Source of the DNA: JAKOVR01 sp031415655
GTDB lineage: Bacteria > Actinomycetota > Acidimicrobiia > Acidimicrobiales > Acidimicrobilacustridaceae
Assembly: GCA_031415655.1 (NCBI GenBank)
Contig: JANOSD010000064.1
Coordinates: forward strand, 86,589 to 150,588
DNA: 64,000 nucleotides
Reading direction: 5' to 3'
Below, in pieces: positions 25,988 through 36,105 of this stretch; within the stretch, counting starts at the first letter, position 1, and every line of letters starts with the position of its first letter. The notes under the pieces are model-generated. The model searched no databases. It was not told where the DNA came from and was given only the letters and a program-made list of their open reading frames with translations. The position numbers and the translations under genes were made by a program.

Positions 25988-26512
25988 ATGACAACACCGC
26001 CAATCCACCCGGACATCGCGCCGATCGCCTTTCTCCTCGGCACCTGGTCGGGCGAAGGCAACGGCAACTTTCCCACGATCGAGCCGTTTGCCTACCACGA
26101 GTCGGTGGAGATCACCCACAACGGCAAACCCTTTCTTGCCTACCGGCAACGCACGATGCACGCCACGGAGAACCGACCACTTCATGCCGAATCTGGCTAC
26201 TGGCGGCTCGCGGCCGACGGGGGCGCGGTGGAACTCGTGCTTGCGCATCCGTTCGGACTCGTCGAGGTGTTGGGCGGACCGATTGTCTCCACGACATCGG
26301 AGCACAGCGGGGCCCAGCATCGGTTCGACCTGGTGTCGACGGCGATTGCCGGAACCGCGACCGCCAAAGAGGTTCGGGCTACTCGCCGGACAATCGATGT
26401 TGGCAGAGACGTGCTCACCTACGACGTGGCTATGGAGGCAGTCGGCGTGCCTCTCACGCATCACCTTCACGCTGTCCTCCACCGTGAGGGCGCCGCCAAC
26501 CCCTCCCGATAG
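25988..26512 (+). CDS. nitrobindin (heme-binding FABP-like peroxynitrite isomerase family)
   Basis: A 174-residue ten-stranded beta-barrel of the nitrobindin/THAP4 type, which binds ferric haem and isomerises peroxynitrite to nitrate. The family signature G-x-W-x-G-x-G appears as LLGTWSGEGNGNFPTIEPFAYHE at residues 16-38, followed by GKPFLAYRQRT and LHAESGYWRL. The proximal histidine is expected in the C-terminal VGVPLTHHLHAVLHR. The length matches actinobacterial members. The start at 25988 gives the typical HPDIAPIAFLLG beginning. It is followed 10 bases later by fdhD, so the two are probably one operon, and is divergent from hemQ. Confidence 0.92.
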   Translation: MTTPPIHPDIAPIAFLLGTWSGEGNGNFPTIEPFAYHESVEITHNGKPFLAYRQRTMHATENRPLHAESGYWRLAADGGAVELVLAHPFGLVEVLGGPIVSTTSEHSGAQHRFDLVSTAIAGTATAKEVRATRRTIDVGRDVLTYDVAMEAVGVPLTHHLHAVLHREGAANPSR

Positions 26513-26522
26513 CCTCTTTTCG

Positions 26523-27335
26523 ATGGCACGAGGGCGCACCGAACAACGACTCGTCACCAAGTGGCGAGGGCCAACCCGAAGCCGCGTGCCCGACGACATC
26601 GTCGTCGAGGAACCACTGTCGATCCGTTTGGACGACACGTTGGTGAGCACCACGATGCGCACCCCGGGCCACGACTTCGAGCTTGCCGTGGGTTACTGCT
26701 TCACCGAAGGATTGCTTGCCGGAGCACCGGTCACGACGTGTCGATATTGCGCCACGGGATCAGCCATCGACACCGAGTTCAACGTCGTAAGCGTGGAAAC
26801 CGGAGGGATTGCGCCCGTCCCGGCACCCCGACTGTCGACCACCACATCGTCATGCGGCTGGTGCGGCACGGAGGCGATCGACGACCTCTCCTCCCGCCTA
26901 CACGTCCGGCCCGCTCGCACTCCGTTTCGTCGGGAAACCCTCCTTGGGATAGCCGAAGCCGTCGCCCCCCACCAACATCTCTTCATGGCGAGCGGCGGCG
27001 TTCATGCCGCAGCGGCGTTCGGTGGACACGGTGAACCGAAAGTGGTCCGCGAGGACATCGGCCGCCACAACGCCGTCGACAAAGTGGTGGGTCGCCTCGT
27101 CCTCGACGGGAACCTACCGCCGTGGGGCGACGACGCACCCGCCGGTCTTTTCGTGAGTGGTCGGGCAAGCTTCGAACTGGTGCAGAAGGCCTGGGCCGGC
27201 GGCTTCGATCTCTTGCTCGCCGTGAGCGCTCCCTCGTCACTCGCCGTCGAAGCGGCTGAGCGCGCCGGCCTCACGTTGGTGGGGTTCGCCCGGAACGACG
27301 CGTTCAACGTGTACAGCGGCGCCATCGATCCCTGA
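26523..27335 (+). CDS. fdhD: formate dehydrogenase accessory sulfurtransferase
   Basis: A 270-residue FdhD, which moves sulfur from IscS to the molybdenum cofactor of formate dehydrogenase. The N-terminal VEEPLSIRLDD and TPGHDFELAVGYCFTEGLL are family marks. The sulfur-relay motif is SSCGWCGTEAI (C-G-x-C-G, about residues 101-110). MASGGVHAAAAF and VREDIGRHNAVDKVVG form the nucleotide-cofactor binding region, followed by SGRASFELVQKAWAGG. The length is normal. No formate dehydrogenase gene is in the window, so the client lies elsewhere. It is cotranscribed with the nitrobindin gene and convergent with the MmcQ/YjbR gene. Confidence 0.94.
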   Translation: MARGRTEQRLVTKWRGPTRSRVPDDIVVEEPLSIRLDDTLVSTTMRTPGHDFELAVGYCFTEGLLAGAPVTTCRYCATGSAIDTEFNVVSVETGGIAPVPAPRLSTTTSSCGWCGTEAIDDLSSRLHVRPARTPFRRETLLGIAEAVAPHQHLFMASGGVHAAAAFGGHGEPKVVREDIGRHNAVDKVVGRLVLDGNLPPWGDDAPAGLFVSGRASFELVQKAWAGGFDLLLAVSAPSSLAVEAAERAGLTLVGFARNDAFNVYSGAIDP

Positions 27336-27364
27336 TCACGCCACTCACGCCGGCTCCGACGGGT

Positions 27365-27841
27365 TCAGCGCCCACTCGGCAACGGTGGCCCGTTGCTGGC
27401 CTCGAGCTGCTTCACCAATGATTTGGTGGCCACGGCGCGGTAGCTCTCGTCGATCCAGTCACAGAGAAGCGCATAGGGAACTTTCGTGCCGGGGGCGAAG
27501 AGGAACGACACCCACCCCGACCGGCCGAGGCCGTAGCCAGTGGGGGTTGCAAACGGAAAGGTGAGGGCAGCCTCAGCGCTTTCCGGCAGTTTCATCGCCA
27601 GATAAAAGCCGTCGGCAAAACGAGCGGCGCCTTCGGCCATATTGAGGAACAGAAAGATCTTCTTGCCAACCTTCACCACCTGCTCGCCCCATGGCTCATC
27701 TTCCCAGGCGTCGGGGAACGACAACGCATACGTCAATACCTTTGCCTCGAGCGCATCGAAACGTCTCCGTTGCGTGGCCGTAGGTGGTCGTGATGTGGCC
27801 AAGGGGGCCTTCCCGGTCAACGGATCACGATGTACGTCCAC
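27365..27841 (-). CDS. MmcQ/YjbR family protein
   Basis: A 158-residue protein of the MmcQ/YjbR family (double-wing fold, formerly DUF419). Family marks are ALSFPDAWEDEPWGEQVVKVGKKIFLFL in the N-terminal half and GLGRSGWVSFLFAPG with LLCDWIDESYRAVATKSLVKQL at the end. The fold resembles DNA-binding domains, but no activity is established. The annotated GTG start at 27841 overlaps the preceding gene by 25 bases; a TTG about 19 codons later is an alternative. The arrangement suggests cotranscription with the 27817 membrane protein gene. Confidence 0.85.
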   Translation of the reverse strand: MDVHRDPLTGKAPLATSRPPTATQRRRFDALEAKVLTYALSFPDAWEDEPWGEQVVKVGKKIFLFLNMAEGAARFADGFYLAMKLPESAEAALTFPFATPTGYGLGRSGWVSFLFAPGTKVPYALLCDWIDESYRAVATKSLVKQLEASNGPPLPSGR

Positions 27842-28533
27842 GAGGAACCCACCACAATCAAGGGCTCGGTACTGCGGGGTTCACCCCATACCGCGACATC
27901 GTGGGTGACCATGGCATCGAGCTCGAGCCGCTCGGTTCCAAGAACGATGGTCCGCTCCTCCCAAAGGTTTTCCTTCGGTGAGATGCGGCCACACGAGACC
28001 TTTCGACGTCCTTCCTGTTTTCGGAACCAGTCGAATCCGGCGTTTTGGGGCGTGAGCTTGAGCACCTTTCGCGCCTGGCCGACTTTTTCAAGTCGAATCA
28101 CCAAGCCCGGAACCGTCAGCAGCGGAATCACGGCCACCAAGTAAAGCGCTAGAGGAATCTTGCTTCGGATCGCCTCGACGAGGGTGTCGGCCAACACCGC
28201 GTTGTCAGGGTCATCGACGGAAACGATCAACGCCACCTGATCTCCGATTTTTGATGCCCCAATGTTGAGTCGCTTTACACGGACCGCCCCACGGACATCG
28301 ACGTACCGGACGGTGGAAGAAGTATCGGCGCCGGGTGCCCCGCTCGGCGCACCCGTAACGTCGCCCGCAACACGCGTCCTTTCGGCTTCAACTTCGTTGA
28401 GCACCTGTGACCCCAGCCACGCGGCCACCAGCAACAACGCCGACAGTCCGATTCGGCGAGCCAGTCGACTAAGTGCGAGTTGTCGTTCCCACCTCACGGC
28501 CTTGGCCGGATCGATCGTGGCGTGCATCGACAT
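27817..28533 (-). CDS. uncharacterised two-helix membrane protein
   Basis: A 238-residue protein without a recognised family. It has a cytoplasmic N-terminus with RWERQLALSRLARR, a first membrane helix (about residues 25-45), an extracytoplasmic beta-rich domain (VRYVDVRGAVRVKRLNIG, VALIVSVDDPDNAV), a second helix IPLALYLVAVIPLLTVPGLVI, and a cytoplasmic C-terminal domain with LTPQNAGFDWFRKQEGRRKVS and IVLGTERLELDAMVTHDVAVWG. The ATG at 28533 has AGGG eight bases upstream and is preferred to GTG 28542. It overlaps the MmcQ/YjbR gene downstream by 25 bases. Confidence 0.65.
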   Translation of the reverse strand: MSMHATIDPAKAVRWERQLALSRLARRIGLSALLLVAAWLGSQVLNEVEAERTRVAGDVTGAPSGAPGADTSSTVRYVDVRGAVRVKRLNIGASKIGDQVALIVSVDDPDNAVLADTLVEAIRSKIPLALYLVAVIPLLTVPGLVIRLEKVGQARKVLKLTPQNAGFDWFRKQEGRRKVSCGRISPKENLWEERTIVLGTERLELDAMVTHDVAVWGEPRSTEPLIVVGSSWTYIVIR

Positions 28534-29033
28534 CGAGAGCACCCTACAACGGCGGCCGCCTTCGACCCGCCGACACGGGCCCTAAAAGTTCGGCCGACGA
28601 GGGTTTCGGCGACCGAAGACTCCATCCACCTGCCATCGCGCCACGAGCGAAAGCGTTCGGCGCCCGGGGAGGATGTGCAGGAGGAGGATGGCGAGGACAG
28701 TGCCACCGTGCCGATCTTGAGATCCCGTCCGACACCAGCGCACCAGTGCCACGGGCGCGGCTGTGGGGCAAAAACACTTCGGGGACGGCCCGTAGGCCGT
28801 CCCCGAAGCGTGGGTGGGGTGGGATCTTGTGGCGGAACTTCTCGCTCTTTGCCGTGAGCCAACTATAGAACGGGATTCTGACGAATGGGTGACCCAACTG
28901 CTCAAGTTTTTATCAAGTGTGATTGAACTCCGGTTGACGGGTTTGGGCCCATGGAAACGGCCCCAGACGCGCCACCGCCCGGCGGCCGATCCACAGGACC
29001 GACACGCCGGGCGGCGAAAAGGACGGGGTAGTT
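28534..29033. other. intergenic region with two hairpins
   Basis: No supported gene lies in these 500 bases; the frames present lack motifs and consistent codon bias. A second inverted repeat, CCGCCCGGCG at 28975-28984 with its complement at 29005-29014, sits about 20-60 bases downstream of the groEL stop without a T-run. Confidence 0.5.
28777..28808 (-). terminator. Rho-independent terminator on the minus strand
   Basis: A perfect 14-bp stem (CTTCGGGGACGGCC and complement) with a CGTA loop. Read on the minus strand it is followed within three bases by TTTTT. It is about 226 bases past the groEL stop and probably ends that transcript. Confidence 0.75.
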
Positions 29034-30656
<1,623 letters not shown>

Positions 30657-30750
30657 CGGATGCCTCCGTGGTGAGGCCGCAACACCATGTTGCGGCGGGC
30701 TTCGTTTCGCTGCGCCCCCGGGTTCGCCCCCAAGAACGTGCACCCACGTT

Positions 30751-30777
30751 TTAGCACTCTCCTGGCCAGAGTGCTAG
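30751..30777 (-). promoter_or_regulatory. CIRCE operator (HrcA site) of groEL
   Basis: TTAGCACTC, nine bases, GAGTGCTAG: one mismatch from the consensus TTAGCACTC-n9-GAGTGCTAA. It lies 95-121 bases upstream of the groEL ATG. Confidence 0.95.
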
Positions 30778-30834
30778 CGGAGGTCGACGGCGGGATAGAT
30801 AGAGCAGCGAAAGGGCGGGAAATCGCCGGTGCCG

Positions 30835-31317
30835 TCAGTCGGTCGAAGTTTGCTCGCGACGCTGCAACTCGGCCTCTCGACGTTCCAAAGCGGCCCGGCG
30901 CGCCTCGGCATCTGCCTCGGCGGCCTCACGATTCGCCAAGTCGGCCTCCCACTCGTCGAGGCGCCGGTTCGCTTCCTCGTTTTCCAAAAGGCGACGCTGA
31001 TCTTCACCCGAGCCCGGCGCCGGCGGACCGGCCGCAGCCTGGTACATCGACCGGCCAAACATCGGATCGTCATCGGGGCCACGGCTGCCGGAACGACGGG
31101 TCGTGGTATCGCCGATTCGGAAGCCTGCGTTCGCTGGACGTCCGAGCAAGAGCCAGGCCAACCCTCCCACGTCGGGGAGAAGAATCACCACGACGAGCCA
31201 TGCCGTCTTGGGTAGGTTCCGACAGAGGAACTCGTCGGTCGAGATCACGTCGAAAATGCAATACACCCAGAAGAAGATCAGGATCACGCTGAGGATCCCA
31301 CCGCCACGAAGCAACAT
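30835..31317 (-). CDS. PLDc_N-type membrane protein with coiled-coil tail
   Basis: A 160-residue protein. Two membrane helices (GGGILSVILIFFWVYCIFDVI and TAWLVVVILLPDVGGLAWLLLG) with the intervening STDEFLCRNLPKTAW match the phospholipase-D-nuclease N-terminal (PLDc_N) domain, which occurs alone in many actinobacterial proteins. The cytoplasmic tail has a linker (about residues 68-100) and a charged coiled coil rich in Glu, Ala and Arg (EEANRRLDEWEADLANRE, then ARRAALERREAELQRRE). No nuclease domain is present. The ATG at 31317 has AAAGG eight bases upstream; ATG 31362 is the alternative. The role is unknown. Confidence 0.78.
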   Translation of the reverse strand: MLLRGGGILSVILIFFWVYCIFDVISTDEFLCRNLPKTAWLVVVILLPDVGGLAWLLLGRPANAGFRIGDTTTRRSGSRGPDDDPMFGRSMYQAAAGPPAPGSGEDQRRLLENEEANRRLDEWEADLANREAAEADAEARRAALERREAELQRREQTSTD

Positions 31318-31528
31318 GTCAAACTGCCTTTCCGCCACCAGGCCGAGTACGCGTGTTTGCATGTTAGGGCCTGATCATCGGCGCCGCCCGGGACACCGAC
31401 GGCCCTTCGCCCAATGCTGATTGAAAACCAAGTGGCAGCAGCATTCTCCCTGCGTTGCCGCCCCTCCCGAACCTACCGGTATCCTGTTGACTGCTCGATC
31501 AACATCGACTAGCAACGCCGGCTGAACG

Positions 31529-33181
31529 ATGATCAACGCAGGTCAACCGAATGAGGTTCACGCGGTAGTCATCGGCGCCGGCATCGCCGGCCTCGGTACG
31601 GCGCTGGCACTGTCGAGGTTGGGTCACCGCGTCACCATCATTGAGCGTGATGCCACACCGATGCCTGCCAATGCCGAAGCCGCCTTCGCCTGGGACCGTC
31701 GAGGGGCGCCGCAAGTCCAGCATTCTCACGCCCTCCTTGCGCTGCTCCGGAACACCCTGCGCGACCGTTACCCCGACGTGCTCTCGGCCCTGCTCGATGC
31801 CGGTGCCACCGAAATGCGGTTCGCCGAGATGTTGCCGGAAGGCATCGACGACCCCAGTCCAGCTCCAGGCGACGACGACCTCGTAGCCCTGGCCTGCCGC
31901 CGCACCACGTTCGAATGGGTGCTGCGCACCATGGTGCTCCGCGACCCGAGAGTCACGATGATCGACGGCTCGGCGGCCATCGGTCTCTCCTTTGCACCTT
32001 CAAGCTCCCAGCCCCAGGTCAACGGCGTACTCGTACGACGGGCCGCATCAGGCAAACCGCACGACACCGATCCGTCGACGCAACAGTCCCCCACCGGCGC
32101 CGACGCCGCTGGTACACCCGTCCCCGACATGCTTGCGGCCGACATCGTGATCGCCGCCAATGGACGACGGTCCGCCGCGGTGGGCTGGCTCACCGACGCG
32201 GGCATCCCGGTAGAGGTGCAAGAAGAGGATACCGGCATCGTGTACCTCAGCCGGTTCTATCGGCTCCATGAGGGCGCGGTGGCTCCCACACAGGAGGGCC
32301 CCATCGGCGGGGATCTCGGCTACCTCAAGTACGCCGTCTTTCAAGGCGACAATCGCACCTTCTCGATCACCTTCGCGGTCCGCACCAAAGACGACGAACT
32401 CCGAGCCAAGTTGCTCGATCCCGCTGGCTTCGATGAAGCGGCGAAAGTGCTACCTGCCACCTCGGCATGGGCCAATCCGAAACTCGCGTCGGCCATCACC
32501 GAGGTACACGTGATGGCCGGTCTATTGAATCGCCACATCCAGTTCACCGACACCGAAGGGCAACCGTTGGTCCTCGGCTTTCATGCGGTGGGGGATGCCC
32601 ATACCTGCACGAACCCCCTCTACGGACGAGGGTGCTCGCTCGGGATATCCCAAGCCACCTTGCTCGCTGATGCATTGGAAGCAGAAGGACTCGACCACGC
32701 CGCCCGAGCTCGCGCCTACGAATCCGCATCGGCCACTCGCATCGAGCCGTGGTACCACGCATCGGTCCAGCAGGACCGAATGGCCCGCAACGCCGCCCGC
32801 CGAGAACATGCCTCCGCCGCCTCGCCTCCGCCCGCGGGCGCCGCCTCTCCGTCTTCTGAACTGATGGGAACCACAAAACCGGCACCCGACACCCTCCCGA
32901 CCGACACCCTCCCGACCGACACCCTCCTGACCGACAATGATCCGCAGGCGTTCCTTCGCGATCTGTTGATCGATGGGGTACTCCCCGCCGTACGCCTTCA
33001 CGCCGTGGTGTTCCGGGCGTTTGTCCGCATGTTCAACTTGCTCGAGTCACCCGACTCGCTGTTCGCCAACGCCGAACTGCTGGCGATCGTGATGGCCACG
33101 TATCAATCCCGTGACGAACGTGAACGAGAACGGCCCCTCGGACCACCGCGTCATGAGATGTTGGCCGCCCTCGCCGCCTAA
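31529..33181 (+). CDS. FAD-dependent monooxygenase/oxidoreductase
   Basis: A 550-residue flavoprotein of the PHBH-like superfamily, related to squalene epoxidase-type and geranylgeranyl-reductase-like enzymes. The FAD-binding G-x-G-x-x-G lies in VVIGAGIAGLGTALALSRLGH with the ribose-binding ERD. IVIAANGRRSAAVGW is the middle D/N-G motif. GDAHTCTNPLYGRGCSLGISQATLLADAL is the second FAD motif (G-D-A-x6-P-x-x-G-x-G). QVQHSHALLALLRNTLRDRYPDV near residue 65 resembles halogenase and epoxidase relatives. A Pro/Thr/Asp tandem repeat at about residues 455-469 separates the core from the C-terminal helical part. The substrate is unknown. No neighbouring biosynthetic genes are seen. Confidence 0.85.
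   Translation: MINAGQPNEVHAVVIGAGIAGLGTALALSRLGHRVTIIERDATPMPANAEAAFAWDRRGAPQVQHSHALLALLRNTLRDRYPDVLSALLDAGATEMRFAEMLPEGIDDPSPAPGDDDLVALACRRTTFEWVLRTMVLRDPRVTMIDGSAAIGLSFAPSSSQPQVNGVLVRRAASGKPHDTDPSTQQSPTGADAAGTPVPDMLAADIVIAANGRRSAAVGWLTDAGIPVEVQEEDTGIVYLSRFYRLHEGAVAPTQEGPIGGDLGYLKYAVFQGDNRTFSITFAVRTKDDELRAKLLDPAGFDEAAKVLPATSAWANPKLASAITEVHVMAGLLNRHIQFTDTEGQPLVLGFHAVGDAHTCTNPLYGRGCSLGISQATLLADALEAEGLDHAARARAYESASATRIEPWYHASVQQDRMARNAARREHASAASPPPAGAASPSSELMGTTKPAPDTLPTDTLPTDTLLTDNDPQAFLRDLLIDGVLPAVRLHAVVFRAFVRMFNLLESPDSLFANAELLAIVMATYQSRDERERERPLGPPRHEMLAALAA
32891..32935 (+). repeat. three in-frame 15-bp repeats in the FAD monooxygenase gene
   Basis: Three copies of ACCCTCCCGACCGAC (one base changed in the third) encode TLPTD three times within the linker of the flavoprotein. 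The unit is a multiple of three, so copy-number changes keep the frame. Confidence 0.8.
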
Positions 33182-33419
33182 ACCGCCTCGAACCGATGAA
33201 CCGCCTCGAACGCCGGAGTCGTTGAACCGAGGTTCTACAGCTCGGATTGCTGCGCAGGCCAAGCGTGAACCTTGGGGCGCGAGGCCGGATCCGTGATGTG
33301 CAACGCCAACCCACCCTGCACCTCGTCGGCAGCCGTGGCCCACGGCCCTCCAGCAGCGCGCCACCGGGCATTCACCACCGTGGACCTGACCGACCGTGGA
33401 CCTGACCGACCGTGGACCA

Positions 33420-34166
33420 TTAGGCCGAGGTCCAAACTTCCGGGGTGAGGTCGCCTTGGGACACTTCGGGCAACTCGTCGATCGCCGCCAGCAGGTGTCG
33501 GTGCCAAACGTTGTGCAGCCGCTCGAGCAGCGGTGAATCAGCCTCAATGCGCAGCTCTTCAAGTTGTAGCGAACCGTTCCGGTAAATGCCAAGGTCGTAC
33601 GGTGGACCGACCGAGAGGTTGGCGCCGGCGGTGGTGACCATCGAACTGATGGCGATCTTCATTGCACTCGTGAGACCGACTTGGGCTTTGACACCTAACT
33701 CGAGCAGGAACTTTCCGTACTTGTTTTCCCCGATCTGCAGGAAGGGTCGCTCGTCGGACACTCGGATGTAGTTGCCTTCCGGATAAATGAGAAAAAGATC
33801 GGGACGATCCCCGGCGATCTGACCTCCGAGTATGAAGGTGGCGGTGGCGGCTACCCCGAGCGCCGCTTGGTGTTGCTGCGCCACCTCGCGCCCCAAACGT
33901 CCGAGATATACAGCCGCTTCGAAGAGGTGACCCACTGTGGCCAGGCTTTCGTCGCTCCCCCGATCAAGGTCGCGGTGGATGATGTCGAGCACTTGGTGGG
34001 TCGTGGCGAGGCTCCCCGCCGACTCGATCACGAACAGCCTGTCGGGTGCGGGTTGGATCACATGGAGTTTGCGGAAGGTGCCCACATTGTCGACTCCGGC
34101 ATTGGTGCGGGTGTCGGCGAGGAAGACCAAACCCTCGTCGAGTCGTAGGGCGAGGCAGTAGGTCAT
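33420..34166 (-). CDS. Anbu-type proteasome-like protease
   Basis: A 248-residue Ntn-hydrolase of the Anbu (ancestral beta subunit) group, a self-assembling bacterial relative of the proteasome. It begins MTYCLALRLDEGLVFLADTRTNAGVDN, typical of Anbu, with the nucleophile threonine at position 2 exposed on removal of the initiator Met. The active-site aspartate is in LADTRT and the lysine in FRKLHV. The following ATATFILGGQIAGDRPDLFLIYPEGNYI and EELRIEADSPLLERLHNVW fit the family. The ATG at 34166 has GGAGG six bases upstream. The usual Anbu operon partners (transglutaminase-like, alpha-E, ATP-grasp) are not adjacent. The substrate is unknown. Confidence 0.88.
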   Translation of the reverse strand: MTYCLALRLDEGLVFLADTRTNAGVDNVGTFRKLHVIQPAPDRLFVIESAGSLATTHQVLDIIHRDLDRGSDESLATVGHLFEAAVYLGRLGREVAQQHQAALGVAATATFILGGQIAGDRPDLFLIYPEGNYIRVSDERPFLQIGENKYGKFLLELGVKAQVGLTSAMKIAISSMVTTAGANLSVGPPYDLGIYRNGSLQLEELRIEADSPLLERLHNVWHRHLLAAIDELPEVSQGDLTPEVWTSA

Positions 34167-34392
34167 CAAGAACCTCCTTGATATGAGGTCGGCGACCTGC
34201 GGGCGGCCAGACAGTAGTTGCACCACGCCACCACACCGAGCGGAGCTCCCTGCCAATTTGCCAACCAGGTCCGGTCCGGTCCGGCCCACTCCACGCAGTC
34301 CCGGAGACGACCACGCGGGAGGCCACCAGCGCCGGCGTCGCGGTGCCAGGTGAACCGTGCCGACCGAACTCATTGCCCGCTGGTCACGCTCC

Positions 34393-34559
34393 TAGGAGCG
34401 TGTCCCAGTAACCATTCGGCGGCTTCCGGCCAGCTTCGATTCTCGCGGCGTCCTCCGTCTCACCGCCCAAAACAGGGGGCTTTCGACGTGACGTCCTTGC
34501 GAGAGTCCGAACCGTGGCTCGGAATCCGCTTCTCGAAGCGTTACTGGGACACGCTCCTA
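34393..34559. mobile_element. MITE-like element, copy C (opposite orientation)
   Basis: The most intact copy, about 167 bp, with termini TAGGAGCGTGTCCCAGTAAC and GTTACTGGGACACGCTCCTA. Its interior is the reverse complement of copies A, B and D. The left flank CACGCTCCTAGGAGCGTG is palindromic, as if the element inserted beside or inside a further terminus. It lies in the 636-base gap between the Anbu and CysO-like genes, which otherwise holds nothing supported. Confidence 0.9.
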
Positions 34560-34802
34560 GAAAAAACCGAAAGGCCGACCGGAACTTTTCAGTTCCAGTC
34601 GACCTCTCTGGCGTTGGTTCCCGCCGCCGAGTTCCGCCGCCGCTACACAATCAGTATCGGGCGACGCGGGACGCCGTGTTGAGTGCAATGAGCCGTTCGG
34701 TCCTCGCAATGAGCCGTCGGACTCACCTGGCGACCACGGATTGTGGGATTTGTCGTCGGAATTTTCACGCTGAGTGAAGAACCAGCGATTCGACGCCGGT
34801 GA

Positions 34803-35081
34803 TCAGGCGCCGCCCGCCACGGCAGCCATGATTGAAAGCGTTCCTCCATCGGTTACGGGGGTGGCCAAGCCATCCATGAAGCGCACGTCTTCATCGTCCA
34901 CGAATAGGTTGACGAACCGCACCAGCTTGCCGTCGGCATCGATGAGCTTGGCCTGGAAGCCGGGGTGGATGGTCTCAAGGGAATTGAGCACGCTTTGGAC
35001 CGTGTCACCGTCGACCGACACCGTGGCGGTGCCGCTCGTGAGCGTGCGAAGGGTGGGCGGGACTCGGACAGTGACGCTCAT
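34803..35081 (-). CDS. CysO/MoaD-like ubiquitin-fold sulfur carrier
   Basis: A 92-residue beta-grasp protein of the ThiS/MoaD group, closest in pattern to mycobacterial CysO, which carries sulfur as a C-terminal thiocarboxylate for cysteine synthesis. MSVTVRVPPTLRTLTSG and KLVRFVNLFVDDEDVRFMDGLATPVTDGGTLSIM are the matching stretches. The chain ends AVAGGA, one alanine beyond the diglycine needed for adenylation. A JAMM-type peptidase (Mec in Mycobacterium) or a hydrolase would have to trim it. Neither mec nor cysM is adjacent. The nearest neighbours are MITE-like elements on both sides. Confidence 0.88.
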   Translation of the reverse strand: MSVTVRVPPTLRTLTSGTATVSVDGDTVQSVLNSLETIHPGFQAKLIDADGKLVRFVNLFVDDEDVRFMDGLATPVTDGGTLSIMAAVAGGA

Positions 35082-35269
35082 GGTTGTTCAGTTCCTCAAC
35101 GAGACGGGGGCGGGCCGACCAGCAAGACCGACGAGCAAGATTTTTGGACTTGCGGATCGTACTGTTCGGGATACTGACCGCAACCATGCCGCCGCGCCGC
35201 GTATGCCCAACTTTCCCAATATCTCCAACGTTGGGCACCTCCTTGCCTGCCGGATTCATCGAGATGATC

Positions 35270-35320
35270 ACCCGGACTCAACACCCGGACTCACCACCCG
35301 GACTCAACACCCGGACTCAA
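35270..35320. repeat. 13-bp tandem repeat, four copies
   Basis: Four copies of ACCCGGACTCAAC (one with a C for A) lie head to tail downstream of the CysO-like gene start region and just before MITE-like copy D. No function is evident. Confidence 0.8.
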
Positions 35321-35370
35321 GGTCACGTCGGGGGCGTGGCGAGGAGCCCTGGTCGCAAACCCTGAATTTT

Positions 35371-35534
35371 GTGTCCCAGTAGCGCTTCGAGAGGCGGGCG
35401 GATTCCGGGCCATGGTTCGGGGCCTCGCCAGGACATCACGTCGAAAGCCCCCTTGTTCTTCGGCGGTGAGACGGACGCCGCCAGAACAAGAAAAGCTGGC
35501 GGGAAGCCGCCGAATGGTTACTGGGACTCGCTCC
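35371..35534. mobile_element. MITE-like element, copy D, partly decayed
   Basis: About 164 bp with the left end GTGTCCCAGTAGCGCTTCG (outer GGAGC lost) and right end GGTTACTGGGACTCGCTCC. The interior CGTCGAAAGCCCCCTTGTTC and GGCGGTGAGACGG match the other copies. Confidence 0.85.
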
Positions 35535-35986
35535 CCGTTGCCGAGCATCCGCGTCGGTGCCCTTTCGTATCGTCTGCCGAGGTTCGAGATCGCCGGGTCG
35601 TCTCGTGCGGTGTCGTCGGTCGACCACGGCGTCAACGAAGAACATGAGGAATCTCCGCGACGCACCACTTCAGGAACCGACACCTCCGCCGCGAACGCTT
35701 CCCGGCGTTCCGCTGACACCACGTTCGCCACCTCAAGCGTCGTGGCGCGGGCCGCAAGGCCAGGATTCGTCCCACCCAACCAGATTGCAAACGCATGCCA
35801 GCTTCTTTGTACCCGTATCACCGCTCCCGGGCACGCACCCGAGGCCTGAGTAGTTCGCTCTACCGAGGAGCTCCGATACGAACCTGCGTGGCTCACCGGC
35901 GTCAGTGTCAACCGCCGTCGACACAGCGGGAGGCGCACCCGTGTCCAGCGGGCATCGCCATCACGTGACCTCGTCCAACATTGTCG

Positions 35987-36020
35987 GATGACGATGACGA
36001 TGATGATGACGATGACGATG
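35987..36020. repeat. GATGAC/GATGAT microsatellite
   Basis: A 34-base run of GATGAC and GATGAT units about 86 bases upstream of the sigma factor start. It may vary in length by slippage. Confidence 0.8.
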
Positions 36021-36105
36021 GGCACGTGGATTGGACGAGCGAGTGCTCTCCCACGATCGGGTGTTTCGTGTAGACGGCAAGGGCCCTCGGCGCGTGTTAT
36101 CTGAC

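Larger units (their letters stand above)
35082..36105. other. about 1 kb without a supported gene
   Basis: This stretch holds a 13-bp tandem array, MITE-like copy D and a GATGAC microsatellite, annotated separately. The open frames between (such as 35557-35853 and 35733-35924) have no ribosome binding site, motif or consistent third-position bias. Confidence 0.55.
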
